DNA of 64,000 nucleotides from Winogradskyella eximia (GCF_003386165.1 NZ_QRDV01000002.1:62001-126000), one strand, 5' to 3'. Positions 44,779 to 54,028 are shown, numbered from the stretch's first letter. Program-made: numbers and translations. The notes: generated by a model from the sequence alone, not told the origin.

Positions 44779-46107
44779 ATGAAACGTTTTTTTATAATCA
44801 TAACGCTACTAACTACTCAAGTGATCTTATCACAAGAGAGCAATGCTGAAACATCTAAACTTTGGACTTTAGAAGACTGTCTTCAGTATGCGTTAGAAAA
44901 CAATATCACCATAAAAGATGCAGCCTTAAATTACGATCAAGCGGCTGTAGAATTCAGTAAGGCAAAATCATCTAGATTACCAAACCTCTACGGTACAGCC
45001 TCTGAAACATTTTCTAATGGGAATTCTATTGATCCAATTACAAGCGATTATGTTACGGATCAAATTTACAGTACTAATGTGAGTCTTAATAGTTCTGTAA
45101 CCTTGTTTCAAGGGAATCAGATTAATAATCAAATTGCTCAAAACGAATTATTACTGAATCAAAGTGTCTTTTTAGAAGAAGAAACTAAAAATAATATCAT
45201 AGTAAGTATTCTAGAAAACTATTTGCAAATTTTATACGCTAAAGAAGGCATTACAATAGCAGAAAACAATTTAAGTGCTTCAGAAAAAGAAGTAGAGCGA
45301 GCTAAAGCAAGATTAGATGCTGGGACAATTGCTTTAAGCGATTACACAGAAGCGCAGAGTCAAGCAGCCACCAATAAATATGCGATTATTACAGCTAAAA
45401 ATACCTATCAACAATACATTATAGCGTTAAAACAATTACTAGAGTTAAACCCTACTCAAGATATAGAAATTGAAACATTAAGTAACGATGTAGACTATAT
45501 TACACTAGAACTCGATAAAATAGCGATATACAATAAGGCATTAGGTATTCTACCTGAAGTTAATGCGAGTAAGATAGGAGTAGAGGTCAGTGAAAAAGAT
45601 TTAGACATTGCTAAAGGAGCGTACTTACCAAGTTTATCGCTAGTGAGTAGTTTGGGATCTGGATACACAAGTGTCAATGATAATAACTTCTCAGATCAGT
45701 TTAATGTGAATTTTAATCAACGTGTCGGACTGTCTTTAAACATTCCAATTTTTAACAGAAACCAAACAAAAGCAGCAGTACAATCGGCACAGATTAATAT
45801 TGAAAAAGCACAAATCAATCAGCAACTGACAGAAAAAGAAGTGTATAAAAAAGTAGAAACCGCTTATCAAAATGCAGTGTCTGCACAAGAACAGCTTATC
45901 GCAGCAGAAGCATCTCAAACAGCGGCAGAACAATCCTATAAACTAGCACAAAAGAAATACGAATTAGGAGGTTTAAGCACTACTGATTTAGTGATAAGTC
46001 AAAACACATTTACCAATGCGCAACAAAACTATTTACAAGCTAAATATTTAAGCATTCTATATCATCAATTATTACAATTTTATCAAGGAAACACTATTAA
46101 ACTTTAA
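44779..46107 (+). CDS. TolC family outer membrane efflux protein
   Basis: 442 residues with a signal peptide (FIIITLLTTQVILSQ), then WTLEDCLQYALENNITIKDA, the classical TolC start. Long alpha-helical, Ala/Gln-rich regions follow (AEKEVERAKARLDAGTIALS-type, and the mirrored QSYKLAQKKYELGGLSTTDL), giving the two-fold repeat of TolC. It forms the outer-membrane tunnel for the MacA-MacB pump encoded immediately downstream (11 bp to the adaptor). A GTCTATT box lies 68 bp upstream. First gene of a six- to seven-gene unit. Confidence 0.93.
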   Translation: MKRFFIIITLLTTQVILSQESNAETSKLWTLEDCLQYALENNITIKDAALNYDQAAVEFSKAKSSRLPNLYGTASETFSNGNSIDPITSDYVTDQIYSTNVSLNSSVTLFQGNQINNQIAQNELLLNQSVFLEEETKNNIIVSILENYLQILYAKEGITIAENNLSASEKEVERAKARLDAGTIALSDYTEAQSQAATNKYAIITAKNTYQQYIIALKQLLELNPTQDIEIETLSNDVDYITLELDKIAIYNKALGILPEVNASKIGVEVSEKDLDIAKGAYLPSLSLVSSLGSGYTSVNDNNFSDQFNVNFNQRVGLSLNIPIFNRNQTKAAVQSAQINIEKAQINQQLTEKEVYKKVETAYQNAVSAQEQLIAAEASQTAAEQSYKLAQKKYELGGLSTTDLVISQNTFTNAQQNYLQAKYLSILYHQLLQFYQGNTIKL

Positions 46108-46118
46108 TAAAAATCATC

Positions 46119-47324
46119 ATGAAAAAAAATAAGAAAACTATAATCATAACCAGTATTGCAGTTCTAGTAATTGCCTTTGCAAGCTACACTTTCTTAAAGG
46201 GTGACGATGCTATGGTTATCGAAGCTAAAACAATAGTGGCAAAAAAAGCAGACGTCACCACAATGGTTACTGCAACCGGAACCATTGAACCAATTACACA
46301 AGTGGAAGTTGGGACACAAGTATCTGGTGTTGTAGAAAAAATATATGTAGACTATAACAGTGTGGTTACCGAAGGACAGCTCATTGCAGAATTGGATAAA
46401 ACCAATCTTAATGCCGCTAAAACTCAAGCACAAGCAGCTTATGATAATGCCATAAGCCAAAGAAACTACATGAAAACGATTTACGACAGACAAAAAACAT
46501 TGTTTGACAATCAGGTGATTAGTAAATCCGATTTTGATGATGCCAACTATAATTATCAAACCGCGAAAGGAACAGTAACACAGCGTTATTCTGATTTGCA
46601 ACAGGCCAGAACAAATTTAGAATATGCTAATATTTACTCGCCTATAGATGGTGTGGTATTGTCTAGAGCCATTGACGAAGGGCAAACCGTAGCAGCAAGT
46701 TTAAGCACACCAACCTTATTTACCATTGCACAAGACTTAAAAGAAATGCAAGTGGAAGCAGATGTGGATGAAGCTGATATCGGGCAAGTAATAGAAGGAC
46801 AACGTGTAGAATTTACAGTAGATGCCTACCTAGGAGAGACCTTTGAAGGTGAAGTAACACAAGTGCGTTTAGATCCAACGGTTACTTCAAATGTTGTAAC
46901 ATATACCGTTGTCATTAAGGCACATAATCCAGACTTAAAACTAAAACCAGGATTAACAGCAACCATCTCTATTTACACTTTAGAATTAAGTGATGTATTA
47001 ACGGCAGAAGCCAAAGCCATCAATTTTAAACCTGAAAGAGAAATACTAGCTGCATATAATCAACAACACCAGTTAGAGGGCAGTACTAGTCAACAATCTA
47101 AAGAAGAAACGACACTTTGGGTATTAGAAAGCAATGGAGCCATAACACCGAAAACTGTAACTCTTGGAGCTAGTGATGGTGTAAATGTACAGATCGTTAG
47201 CGGAATATCTAAAGGTGATCAACTCGTTTACAGTTTAAAAGAGGTAGCAAAATCAGAAGCGAGTACGGCAGCTAAAAGCGAAAGTCCTTTTATGCCACAA
47301 CGTCCAGGAGGTAAGAAAAAATAA
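46119..47324 (+). CDS. macA: MacA-like periplasmic adaptor (membrane fusion) protein
   Basis: 401 residues: an N-terminal membrane anchor (TIIITSIAVLVIAFASYTFL), the biotinyl-lipoyl part TATGTIEPITQVEVGTQVSG, a coiled-coil hairpin (residues ~95-165, with YDRQKTLFDNQVISKSDFDD), then NIYSPIDGVVLSRAIDEGQT and a beta-barrel region. This is the adaptor of tripartite ABC efflux pumps. A Pro/Gly/Lys-rich tail (PFMPQRPGGKKK) closes the chain. It lies between tolC and the ATPase with 11 and 6 bp gaps. Confidence 0.94.
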   Translation: MKKNKKTIIITSIAVLVIAFASYTFLKGDDAMVIEAKTIVAKKADVTTMVTATGTIEPITQVEVGTQVSGVVEKIYVDYNSVVTEGQLIAELDKTNLNAAKTQAQAAYDNAISQRNYMKTIYDRQKTLFDNQVISKSDFDDANYNYQTAKGTVTQRYSDLQQARTNLEYANIYSPIDGVVLSRAIDEGQTVAASLSTPTLFTIAQDLKEMQVEADVDEADIGQVIEGQRVEFTVDAYLGETFEGEVTQVRLDPTVTSNVVTYTVVIKAHNPDLKLKPGLTATISIYTLELSDVLTAEAKAINFKPEREILAAYNQQHQLEGSTSQQSKEETTLWVLESNGAITPKTVTLGASDGVNVQIVSGISKGDQLVYSLKEVAKSEASTAAKSESPFMPQRPGGKKK

Positions 47325-47330
47325 AGAATC

Positions 47331-48074
47331 ATGAGCAAAGCAATCATAAAAATTGAAGATTTAAAACGAGAGTTTACCATGGGCACCGAAACGGTACATG
47401 CGCTAAGAGGTATTTCGTTTGATATTAAAGAAGGAGAATTTGTGACCATCATGGGATCGAGTGGATCGGGTAAAAGTACCATGCTCAACATCTTAGGGTG
47501 CTTAGACCAACCCACTTCTGGAACTTATGAAATTGATGGTGTACGTGTAAAAGACCTCAGCAGAAATGAATTAGCAACCATCAGAAACGAAAAGATTGGG
47601 TTCATTTTTCAATCCTATAATTTGTTAGCAAGAACATCCGCTATTGAAAATGTAGAATTACCCTTGTTATACAATAGTAAAGTATCTACAGAAGAACGTA
47701 GAAAACGTGCTATTGAAGCCTTAGAAAAAGTAGGTTTAGGTGAACGTTTGCATCATACACCGTCACAGCTTTCTGGTGGACAACAACAGCGTGTAGCCAT
47801 TGCGAGATCTTTAGTGAATAATCCAGTGATGATATTAGCAGATGAAGCCACAGGAAACTTAGATACACGTACCTCGTACGAGATTATGTCCTTATTTCAA
47901 GAATTAAACAAGCAAGGTATTACCATCACGTTTGTAACGCACGAACCTGATATTGCAACATTTAGCAGCAGAACTATTGTATTAAAAGATGGAGAAGTAA
48001 TGCAAGATTATAACAATCATAATGTGCAATCTGCAGCAAACGAATTAGCCAAATTACCTAAACAAGATGATTAA
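47331..48074 (+). CDS. MacB/LolD-type ABC transporter ATP-binding protein
   Basis: 247 residues, complete ABC ATPase: Walker A GSSGSGKST (with the GCLDQPTSG block after it), Q-loop FQSYNLL, signature LSGGQQQRVAIARS, Walker B VMILADEATGNLD, and the switch His in FVTHEPD. The 'LGCLDxPTSG' and 'NLLARTSAIENVELPLLY' segments place it in the MacB/LolD branch. In this phylum MacB is often split into an ATPase and a permease, as here. It partners the FtsX-type permease 89 bp downstream. Confidence 0.96.
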   Translation: MSKAIIKIEDLKREFTMGTETVHALRGISFDIKEGEFVTIMGSSGSGKSTMLNILGCLDQPTSGTYEIDGVRVKDLSRNELATIRNEKIGFIFQSYNLLARTSAIENVELPLLYNSKVSTEERRKRAIEALEKVGLGERLHHTPSQLSGGQQQRVAIARSLVNNPVMILADEATGNLDTRTSYEIMSLFQELNKQGITITFVTHEPDIATFSSRTIVLKDGEVMQDYNNHNVQSAANELAKLPKQDD

Positions 48075-48078
48075 TTAT

Positions 48079-48130
48079 GAAATGCCATATCAAAATTCCA
48101 ATAGGTACTTACATGTAATTGTGGCATTCC
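48079..48130. other. Inverted repeat between the ATPase and permease genes
   Basis: GAAATGCCA (48079-48087) pairs with TGGCATTCC (48122-48130), eight of nine positions, around a 34-nt loop. It fills the only sizeable gap inside the efflux operon and lacks a T run. Confidence 0.5.
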
Positions 48131-48163
48131 ATTTGACCTTAAAAAATTAATAAATATAAACAG

Positions 48164-49384
48164 ATGAGACTATTAAATTTATTTAAAATCGCAACTAAAG
48201 CCATCGTTCTTAATAAAACAAGAACGTTGTTAACCATGTTAGGTATCATCATTGGTGTGGCATCGGTTATCGCTATGTTGGCTATAGGCGAAGGGTCTAA
48301 AGAAAGTATTCGTACTACCATTTCAGCAATGGGTTCTAATATGATTACTGTTAAAGCAGGAGCAGATACGCGAGGAGGCGTAAGACAAGAAGCTAGTGTT
48401 ATGGAGTCACTTACATTAAGTGATTATAAAGCCATTAAAAAACAAGCAACATTATTAAGTTATAGTACACCAGTAGTAGAAGGTAAAGGTCAAGTTATCA
48501 ACGGATCTAACAACTGGCCGTCTTCTATCTACGGCGTAAATCCGGAGTACTTAAATATTAAAGTGGTCGATTTACAAAGCGGAAGTATGTTTACCGATGC
48601 CGAAGTCCAAACGGCCGCAAAAGTGGCTTTAATTGGTCAAACCGTTGTAGATAATGTATTTCCTGATGGTGAAGAACCGGTCGGACAAATGATTCGTTTC
48701 AACAATATTCCATTCAAAGTGATTGGAGTATTAGAAGAAAAAGGAGAAAACACCTTTGGACAAGATCAAGACGATGTTGTTATCGCTCCATACACCACAG
48801 TGCAGAAACGTATTTTAGCTATTACACATTTAAATCAGATTATGGCATCTGCAGTTAGTGAAGAAGAAGCTCCAAATGCTGTTTTAGAAGTGTCCCAAAT
48901 TTTACGTGAGCAACATAAACTAATGGATACCGAAGACGATGATTTTCATGTGCGATCTATGGAAGAATTAATTTCAACGTTTAGTTCAACCAGTGAAATG
49001 TTAACGATTCTATTAGTGGCTGTAGCAAGTATTTCATTATTGATTGGAGGTATTGGTATTATGAACATTATGTATGTTTCGGTAAAAGAACGTACTAAAG
49101 AGATTGGTTTGCGTATGGCAGTTGGTGCCAAAGGAGCTGATATTTTAATGCAATTTTTAATTGAAGCTATTTTAATAAGTATAACAGGAGGTGTACTTGG
49201 AGTCATCTTAGGATTAGGAGCCACCGTTTTTATTGAGAAATTCTTAAATTGGCCTACAAGTGTTGCACTATATTCTATCGTTATTTCTTTTGCGGTATGT
49301 GCAGTAACCGGTATCTTTTTTGGGTGGTATCCAGCAAGAAAAGCATCGGCTTTAGATCCAATTACAGCTTTACGTTACGAGTAA
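48164..49384 (+). CDS. macB: MacB-like ABC transporter permease (FtsX domain)
   Basis: 406 residues: one N-terminal span (LLTMLGIIIGVASVIAMLAI) preceded by NKTRTL, a large periplasmic core (residues ~45-270), then three spans with the FtsX block ERTKEIGLRMAVGAKGADIL and a C-terminal WYPARKASALDPITALRYE, the standard MacB ending. It couples ATP hydrolysis to export of a peptide, siderophore, lipid or antibiotic through MacA and TolC by a mechanotransmission mechanism. The substrate is unknown. Confidence 0.95.
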   Translation: MRLLNLFKIATKAIVLNKTRTLLTMLGIIIGVASVIAMLAIGEGSKESIRTTISAMGSNMITVKAGADTRGGVRQEASVMESLTLSDYKAIKKQATLLSYSTPVVEGKGQVINGSNNWPSSIYGVNPEYLNIKVVDLQSGSMFTDAEVQTAAKVALIGQTVVDNVFPDGEEPVGQMIRFNNIPFKVIGVLEEKGENTFGQDQDDVVIAPYTTVQKRILAITHLNQIMASAVSEEEAPNAVLEVSQILREQHKLMDTEDDDFHVRSMEELISTFSSTSEMLTILLVAVASISLLIGGIGIMNIMYVSVKERTKEIGLRMAVGAKGADILMQFLIEAILISITGGVLGVILGLGATVFIEKFLNWPTSVALYSIVISFAVCAVTGIFFGWYPARKASALDPITALRYE

Positions 49385-49424
49385 TAAGAACATTTAAGGT
49401 TATCTGAATATAAAAACAGTAATT

Positions 49425-50726
49425 ATGAAAACATTTAAAAATAATTCGATTTTAATAGCATCAGTAGCAATACTGCTTGTCTTTACATTGCAAGCATGTA
49501 AAAAAGAAAACAAGAACGCTAAAGCAGTTAGCAATAAGCAAAACAATTACGTACAAATAGCAACAGGTCAAGTAAATTTATACGATGAAGATGGAAATGT
49601 GGTTTCAAATTTAAAACCAAGCGATTCATTGTATGGTCAAGATGCCAACTATTTAAAAGGTAAAAAAATGGCGTTTCAAAAAAATGAAGATGGCATCACT
49701 ACAGATTTAAATACAGGCTTAATGTGGCAAGAAATCCCTACAGCAGAAGGTTTTGATAGGAAAGACGCTAAAGCCTATTGTGAAAACTTAGAGCTTGGTG
49801 GTTACGACGATTGGAGAATGCCAACAGCTAAAGAATTATATTCTATTAGTGATTTTAACAAAGGTTGGCCTTATATCGATACCACTTATTTTTCACTTGT
49901 AAATAATACCCATGTGGATAAAAGTGAACAGTATTGGACAAGCAATAAATACCTTGGTCATACAGAAGAAGGTCAATACGCAGCTGCTTTTGGTGTAAAT
50001 CATGCCACAGGACATATTAAAGCCTATGCTGGAGAAGAACCTAAAGACCTAAAAGACAGAAAAGGACCACCTCCAGGTAGTCAAAATTCACAAGGACAAG
50101 AAAGACCAGAAGGTGACGAAGAAGGACAACGACCTCCTCCTGCTGGAGTAGGAGAAAGACCAATGGGCAATCCGATGTTAAAACATGTGCGTGCAGTTCG
50201 CGGTCAGGTTTATGGAGTTAATGATTTTCAAGATAATGGTGACGAAACCATAACGGATAAAGCATCAGGTTTAATGTGGTCTAAAAACGATAGTGAACAA
50301 GGTTTAGACTGGAAAAATGCACTGTACTATGCAGAACATGCAACTTTGGCTGGTTATTCAGATTGGCGTTTGCCTAACGTAAAAGAGCTTCAAGGTATTG
50401 TTAATTATGATTTTGCTCCAGATGCTGAAGATGCAAAACAAGACGGACCTGCTATTGATTCTATTTTTAAGACTTCTGAAATCACTAATGAAAATGGTGA
50501 TAAGGATTATCCGTATTATTGGACAAGTACATCGGCTAGATTTCAAAAAGGTAAACCCTATTACTACGCATGGTATGTGGCGTTTGGGAGAGCCGTGAAC
50601 AATGAAGGCTTAGATTTTCATGGTGCTGGAGCTGTTAGATTTGATACAAAGCACGAAAACGGACCAGCAAGTGAAGGTGGAGAACGTTATTATAATTATA
50701 TTCGTTTGGTGAGAAATGTAGAGTAG
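49425..50726 (+). CDS. DUF1566 (Lcl C-terminal-like) lipoprotein with two repeats
   Basis: 433 residues. Signal and lipobox (LLVFTLQAC) precede two copies of a DUF1566 domain. The first (residues ~85-200) has TGLMWQEIPTAEGFDRKDAK and GYDDWRMPTAKELYS; the second (~280-432) has SGLMWSKNDSEQGLDWKNA and GYSDWRLPNVKELQG, both followed by a YYWTS strand. A Pro/Gly-rich linker (residues ~208-245) joins them. The domain is found in surface proteins that bind carbohydrate or collagen-like ligands, the function here being unknown. It is placed between MacB and a histidine kinase, which suggests a sensor or substrate-binding partner. Confidence 0.85.
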   Translation: MKTFKNNSILIASVAILLVFTLQACKKENKNAKAVSNKQNNYVQIATGQVNLYDEDGNVVSNLKPSDSLYGQDANYLKGKKMAFQKNEDGITTDLNTGLMWQEIPTAEGFDRKDAKAYCENLELGGYDDWRMPTAKELYSISDFNKGWPYIDTTYFSLVNNTHVDKSEQYWTSNKYLGHTEEGQYAAAFGVNHATGHIKAYAGEEPKDLKDRKGPPPGSQNSQGQERPEGDEEGQRPPPAGVGERPMGNPMLKHVRAVRGQVYGVNDFQDNGDETITDKASGLMWSKNDSEQGLDWKNALYYAEHATLAGYSDWRLPNVKELQGIVNYDFAPDAEDAKQDGPAIDSIFKTSEITNENGDKDYPYYWTSTSARFQKGKPYYYAWYVAFGRAVNNEGLDFHGAGAVRFDTKHENGPASEGGERYYNYIRLVRNVE

Positions 50727-50749
50727 AATAGGATAAAAGAATAAACAAA

Positions 50750-51787
50750 ATGCATAAAAATAAAAACATAACAATCTTTTTACATTTGCTAGTGTGGCTA
50801 ACACTATTTTGCTTGCCGTACTTGCTGTCTTATGGTCAAGAACAAGAGTTAGATAGAGTTAAAGCGCATTTTTGGATTCCCTTATTCTTTTCAGCAATTA
50901 TCTTCTACTTCAATTATTTTGTAATAGTAGATCGCTTTTTGTTTACTAAAAAAATGTTCCTATTTATTGGTGTTAATACAGCAATGATCATCTTTTTCTT
51001 GTTTTTAAAAGAATATATTGAAGACAATTTTTTTCAAGATATCTTAAAAAAACGTATTGAAAACACGGATAGAACAAGACCTCCATTTAAAATAGCAATT
51101 TACATACAAGTCTTATCTTATATGGCACCACTGTTATTTTCAATTGCTTTAAAAACAACAAAACGATGGGTAAAAACAGAAGCAGAGCGAAAGGAAGCTG
51201 CTAACATTAAGTTAAAGTCAGAACTGCAACATCTGCATTACCAATTACAACCGCATTTCTTTTTCAACTCGCTCAATAATATCTATGCATTAGTAGATAT
51301 TTCGCCAGAGCAAGCCAAAACGTCAATTCACAGTTTAAGTAAATTGATGCGTTACATGTTGTATGAAACAAATGTAGAAGCAATACCATTATCAAAGGAA
51401 ATCGATTTTATGAAAAAGTATATCGATTTAATGAAGTTGCGCGTGTCTGAAAAAACTATTGTAAATTATAATTTCCCAAATCAAGAAACAGGCGTTAAAG
51501 TTGCACCACTACTATTTATTTCGTTAATTGAAAATGCATTTAAACACGGTGTTTCGGCAAGTAAAGAAAGCATTATTGATATTAATATGAGTTGTGATAA
51601 CAATAAAGTTTTATTTGTCATAGAAAACGATAATCTTCCAAAAAAGACAGAAGACAAAAGTGGTTCAGGCATCGGACTTCATAATATTGAAAAACGATTA
51701 GAGCTATTGTATCCAAATAAATACAGTTTTAAAACGCAAGTCACAAAACAGCGTTTTAAAGCAGAATTAGAAATTGAAACCAACTAG
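50750..51787 (+). CDS. LytS-type membrane sensor histidine kinase
   Basis: 345 residues with four hydrophobic spans in the first ~140 residues (FLHLLVWLTLFCLPYLLS is the first), a coiled coil (ERKEAANIKLKSELQHLHYQ) and the His_kinase domain: LQPHFFFNSLNNIYALV is the phospho-His block, FISLIENAFKHG the N box and GSGIGLHNIEKRLELL the G box. It is a close relative of the kinase at 38447-39496. It sits 23 bp after the DUF1566 gene and 5 bp before its regulator. Confidence 0.94.
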   Translation: MHKNKNITIFLHLLVWLTLFCLPYLLSYGQEQELDRVKAHFWIPLFFSAIIFYFNYFVIVDRFLFTKKMFLFIGVNTAMIIFFLFLKEYIEDNFFQDILKKRIENTDRTRPPFKIAIYIQVLSYMAPLLFSIALKTTKRWVKTEAERKEAANIKLKSELQHLHYQLQPHFFFNSLNNIYALVDISPEQAKTSIHSLSKLMRYMLYETNVEAIPLSKEIDFMKKYIDLMKLRVSEKTIVNYNFPNQETGVKVAPLLFISLIENAFKHGVSASKESIIDINMSCDNNKVLFVIENDNLPKKTEDKSGSGIGLHNIEKRLELLYPNKYSFKTQVTKQRFKAELEIETN

Positions 51788-51792
51788 AGACT

Positions 51793-52527
51793 ATGAGCAA
51801 TCTAAAAATATCTTGTGTTATTGTAGACGATGAGCCTATGGCGCTTAATTTAGTAGAAAGTTATGTTGAGAAAACTCCATTCTTAGACTTTAAAAAGAAA
51901 TGTAGTAGTGCTATTGAGGCTATGGAATATATTAAAACCAATCCTGTAGACTTATTGTTTTTAGACATCCAAATGCCAGATCTTACAGGTATTGAGTTCT
52001 CTAAAATGCTACCTAAAGAAACACGTGTTATTTTTACAACAGCCTTTGATCAGTATGCTTTAGAAGGTTTTAAAGTTGAAGCTTTAGACTATTTACTGAA
52101 GCCTTTTGATTATGCTGAGTTTTTAGCAGCTGCCAATAAAGCAAACACTTGGTTTGAATTGGTAAAAGGAAAGAAACAAAGTATCCTTTCGGAAGAAAAA
52201 GAATTCTTGTTTGTAAAATCGGAATACAAACAACTACGTATTAAGCTGGCTGATGTGCTATATTTTGAAGGTCTAAAAGATTATATCAAAATTTGGCTAA
52301 AGGACAACCCAAAACCTATTTTAACGCTTATGAGCTTAAAATCTTTAGAAGAAGAGCTACCAGAGACACAATTCATGCGTGTACATCGGTCGTTTATTGT
52401 GGCCCTAAATAATATAGATGTCATTGAGCGTAGTCAAATTATAATCAACGAGCAACGGATTACTGTCTCAGAGCATTATAAACCTAAATTTCTTGAATTT
52501 ATTAATAACAATTCTTTAAATAATTAA
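51793..52527 (+). CDS. LytTR family response regulator
   Basis: 244 residues: receiver domain with CVIVDDEPMALNLVE, phospho-acceptor Asp58 in LLFLDIQMP, and the YLLKPF Lys; then a LytTR domain from about residue 140 with RVHRSFIVALNNIDVIERS. It parallels the regulator at 37738-38466 in length and domain order, so the two systems are paralogues. It is the last gene of the TolC-MacAB unit and probably regulates that unit; GTCTATTTGCG-type boxes occur upstream of tolC and downstream of this gene. Confidence 0.94.
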   Translation: MSNLKISCVIVDDEPMALNLVESYVEKTPFLDFKKKCSSAIEAMEYIKTNPVDLLFLDIQMPDLTGIEFSKMLPKETRVIFTTAFDQYALEGFKVEALDYLLKPFDYAEFLAAANKANTWFELVKGKKQSILSEEKEFLFVKSEYKQLRIKLADVLYFEGLKDYIKIWLKDNPKPILTLMSLKSLEEELPETQFMRVHRSFIVALNNIDVIERSQIIINEQRITVSEHYKPKFLEFINNNSLNN

Positions 52528-52541
52528 GGTTATTGTATTTC

Positions 52542-52600
52542 GTCTATAGATTTGGTCTTTCTAAAGGTAAAAACAGGTGATTGGTCTATTTGCGTTTATA
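52542..52600. promoter_or_regulatory. GTCTAT boxes upstream of the EF-hand gene
   Basis: GTCTATA (52542) and GTCTATTTGCGTTTATA (52584-52600) lie 42 bp apart, with a partial GTCT at 52555 between. The second nearly matches GTCTATTGCGTTATA upstream of tolC (44711-44725). A shared regulator is inferred. Confidence 0.4.
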
Positions 52601-52654
52601 GTAGAAATATTTAAAACTACTTTTGCTTCAACAAAAAATAGATATCCTTAAAAT

Positions 52655-52954
52655 ATGAAAAAAATAGTACTATCATTAACCGTAATTATTACCATGTTTA
52701 GCTGTAATAGTGTTAAAAATGTGAATACATCAACGGTTGCAGATGCAGCAACGTTATTAAGTTCGTTAAGTTCAAATTCTACAGTGCAACAAATTACGAG
52801 TCTTTTTGCTTTACTAGATACTAATAAAGACGAAGCAATTAGCTCAACAGAAGCTATTGGTACTGTTGCAGATAATTTTAATGTATTAGATACAGACAAC
52901 AATTCTAGCCTAAACCTAAATGAATTAACAGGTTTGCTAGCATTATTAAAATAA
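52655..52954 (+). CDS. Small EF-hand lipoprotein
   Basis: 99 residues. The lipobox is TMFSC at residues ~14-18, followed by a Ser/Thr/Val-rich stretch and two EF-hand-like loops: DTNKDEAISSTE and DTDNNSSLNLNE, each with acidic or oxygen ligands at the expected 1, 3, 5 and 12 positions. It should bind Ca2+ at the cell envelope. The gene follows the LytTR regulator by 127 bp containing GTCTAT boxes and has its own terminator, so it may be a regulated target. Confidence 0.85.
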   Translation: MKKIVLSLTVIITMFSCNSVKNVNTSTVADAATLLSSLSSNSTVQQITSLFALLDTNKDEAISSTEAIGTVADNFNVLDTDNNSSLNLNELTGLLALLK

Positions 52955-52980
52955 TACCCTAGATTGATTGATAGCAGAAG

Positions 52981-53014
52981 AAGGTATACTTTTTAAAAAG
53001 TATGCCTTTTTTTT
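52981..53014 (+). terminator. Rho-independent terminator after the EF-hand gene
   Basis: GGTATACTTTTTAAAAAGTA and the following TGCC form a near-perfect stem, then a run of eight T's. Confidence 0.9.
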
Positions 53015-53214
53015 ATGTCTTAAAAGTTCTAATAAAGAATACACAAGAAAAACAAATCTATAAAATCAAGGTGTCTATAGGTAAAATCATTCCCGTCGTC
53101 TATTTCACTTTTTTAAGTCTTTAATTGCAAATACCTTTAAACTATCAGAACAAAATAGAGTCTAATATAAAGACAATAAAACCTTAAGTTCAATAATTTT
53201 AAATCTTAGAAATT

Positions 53215-53820
53215 ATGAAAACATTTATTAAAGCATACATATTACCAGCATTGTTTTTGCTAGCTCTTACAACTCAGGTTTCGGCACAAGTGACAAGAAG
53301 AAATTCAAAAGAAAAAACCGTAAAAACAACGACGACTAAAAGAACGGTGGCAAACAATAACAAAACGAGAAGAGTTTCTAGCACAAAAGTGACCTACAGA
53401 AAACCGACAAGAAAGGTCGTATCCGTAAGATCCTTACCTAAAAGAACAGTGATAACCCATAGAGGTCAAAATTATTACTATGCTAATAACAAATATTACA
53501 TGCAGTCTAGAGGGCGTTACATTGTAATTGCTCCGAAGGTAGGTTTTAGAATAAAAGTATTACCACCAAATTACAGAAGAGTAATATTTAATACAGCGAA
53601 CTATTATGTAGCACAAGGGGTATTTTATGTGGAAATCAATAACGAGTATGAAGTAGTAGATCCAGAAGTAGGTACTGTGGTATACGAGCTTCCAGAAGAT
53701 TATGAGAAAGTAACCATAGATGGACAAACCTATTACGAATACTCCAATATACTTTATGAAAAAGTACAAGTCGATGGCACCAGAGCTTATGAAGTGGTAG
53801 GGATTATTGATATGGAATAA
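53215..53820 (+). CDS. DUF6515 family secreted protein
   Basis: 201 residues. A signal peptide (LPALFLLALTTQVSA) is followed by a Lys/Arg/Thr-rich segment (residues ~25-75, for example KTTTTKRTVANNNKTRRVS) and three repeated beta modules with the pattern 'YYYANNKYYM', 'YYVAQGVFYVEINNEYEVV' and 'YYEYSNILYEKV', each preceded by a Leu-Pro-x-x-Tyr turn. This is the DUF6515 pattern. Function is unknown; a role in the periplasm or at the wall is suggested by the basic stretch. GTCTAT boxes occur at 53073 and 53098 upstream. Confidence 0.8.
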   Translation: MKTFIKAYILPALFLLALTTQVSAQVTRRNSKEKTVKTTTTKRTVANNNKTRRVSSTKVTYRKPTRKVVSVRSLPKRTVITHRGQNYYYANNKYYMQSRGRYIVIAPKVGFRIKVLPPNYRRVIFNTANYYVAQGVFYVEINNEYEVVDPEVGTVVYELPEDYEKVTIDGQTYYEYSNILYEKVQVDGTRAYEVVGIIDME

Positions 53821-53870
53821 AACAAAGACATTAAAAATTGAAGAGTTAGATTAGATTGGTTGATTAGTTG

Positions 53871-53910
53871 AAAAGAGGATGGTTAGTAAAATAACGGTCC
53901 TCTTTTTTTT
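53871..53910 (+). terminator. Rho-independent terminator after the DUF6515 gene
   Basis: AAAAGAGGA pairs with TCCTCTTTT across a loop, followed by a T run. It lies inside the upstream extension of the next frame, which argues against a start there. Confidence 0.8.
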
Positions 53911-54028
53911 TAAGCATTTTTATAATGCTTTTTATGGCGTTTATTTTTGTAGTAAAAATGTTAGCAGTATATTTAGAAAGCAAAAAAATGCAGTGTATAA
54001 CCGCAACTCAAAAACTAGTAAATACGAT

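Noticed and set aside
53879-54028. N-terminal 50-codon extension of the GAF kinase
   Set aside because: It runs through a terminator hairpin and shows no conserved or signal-like pattern; the Met at 54029 directly precedes the acidic start of the GAF protein.
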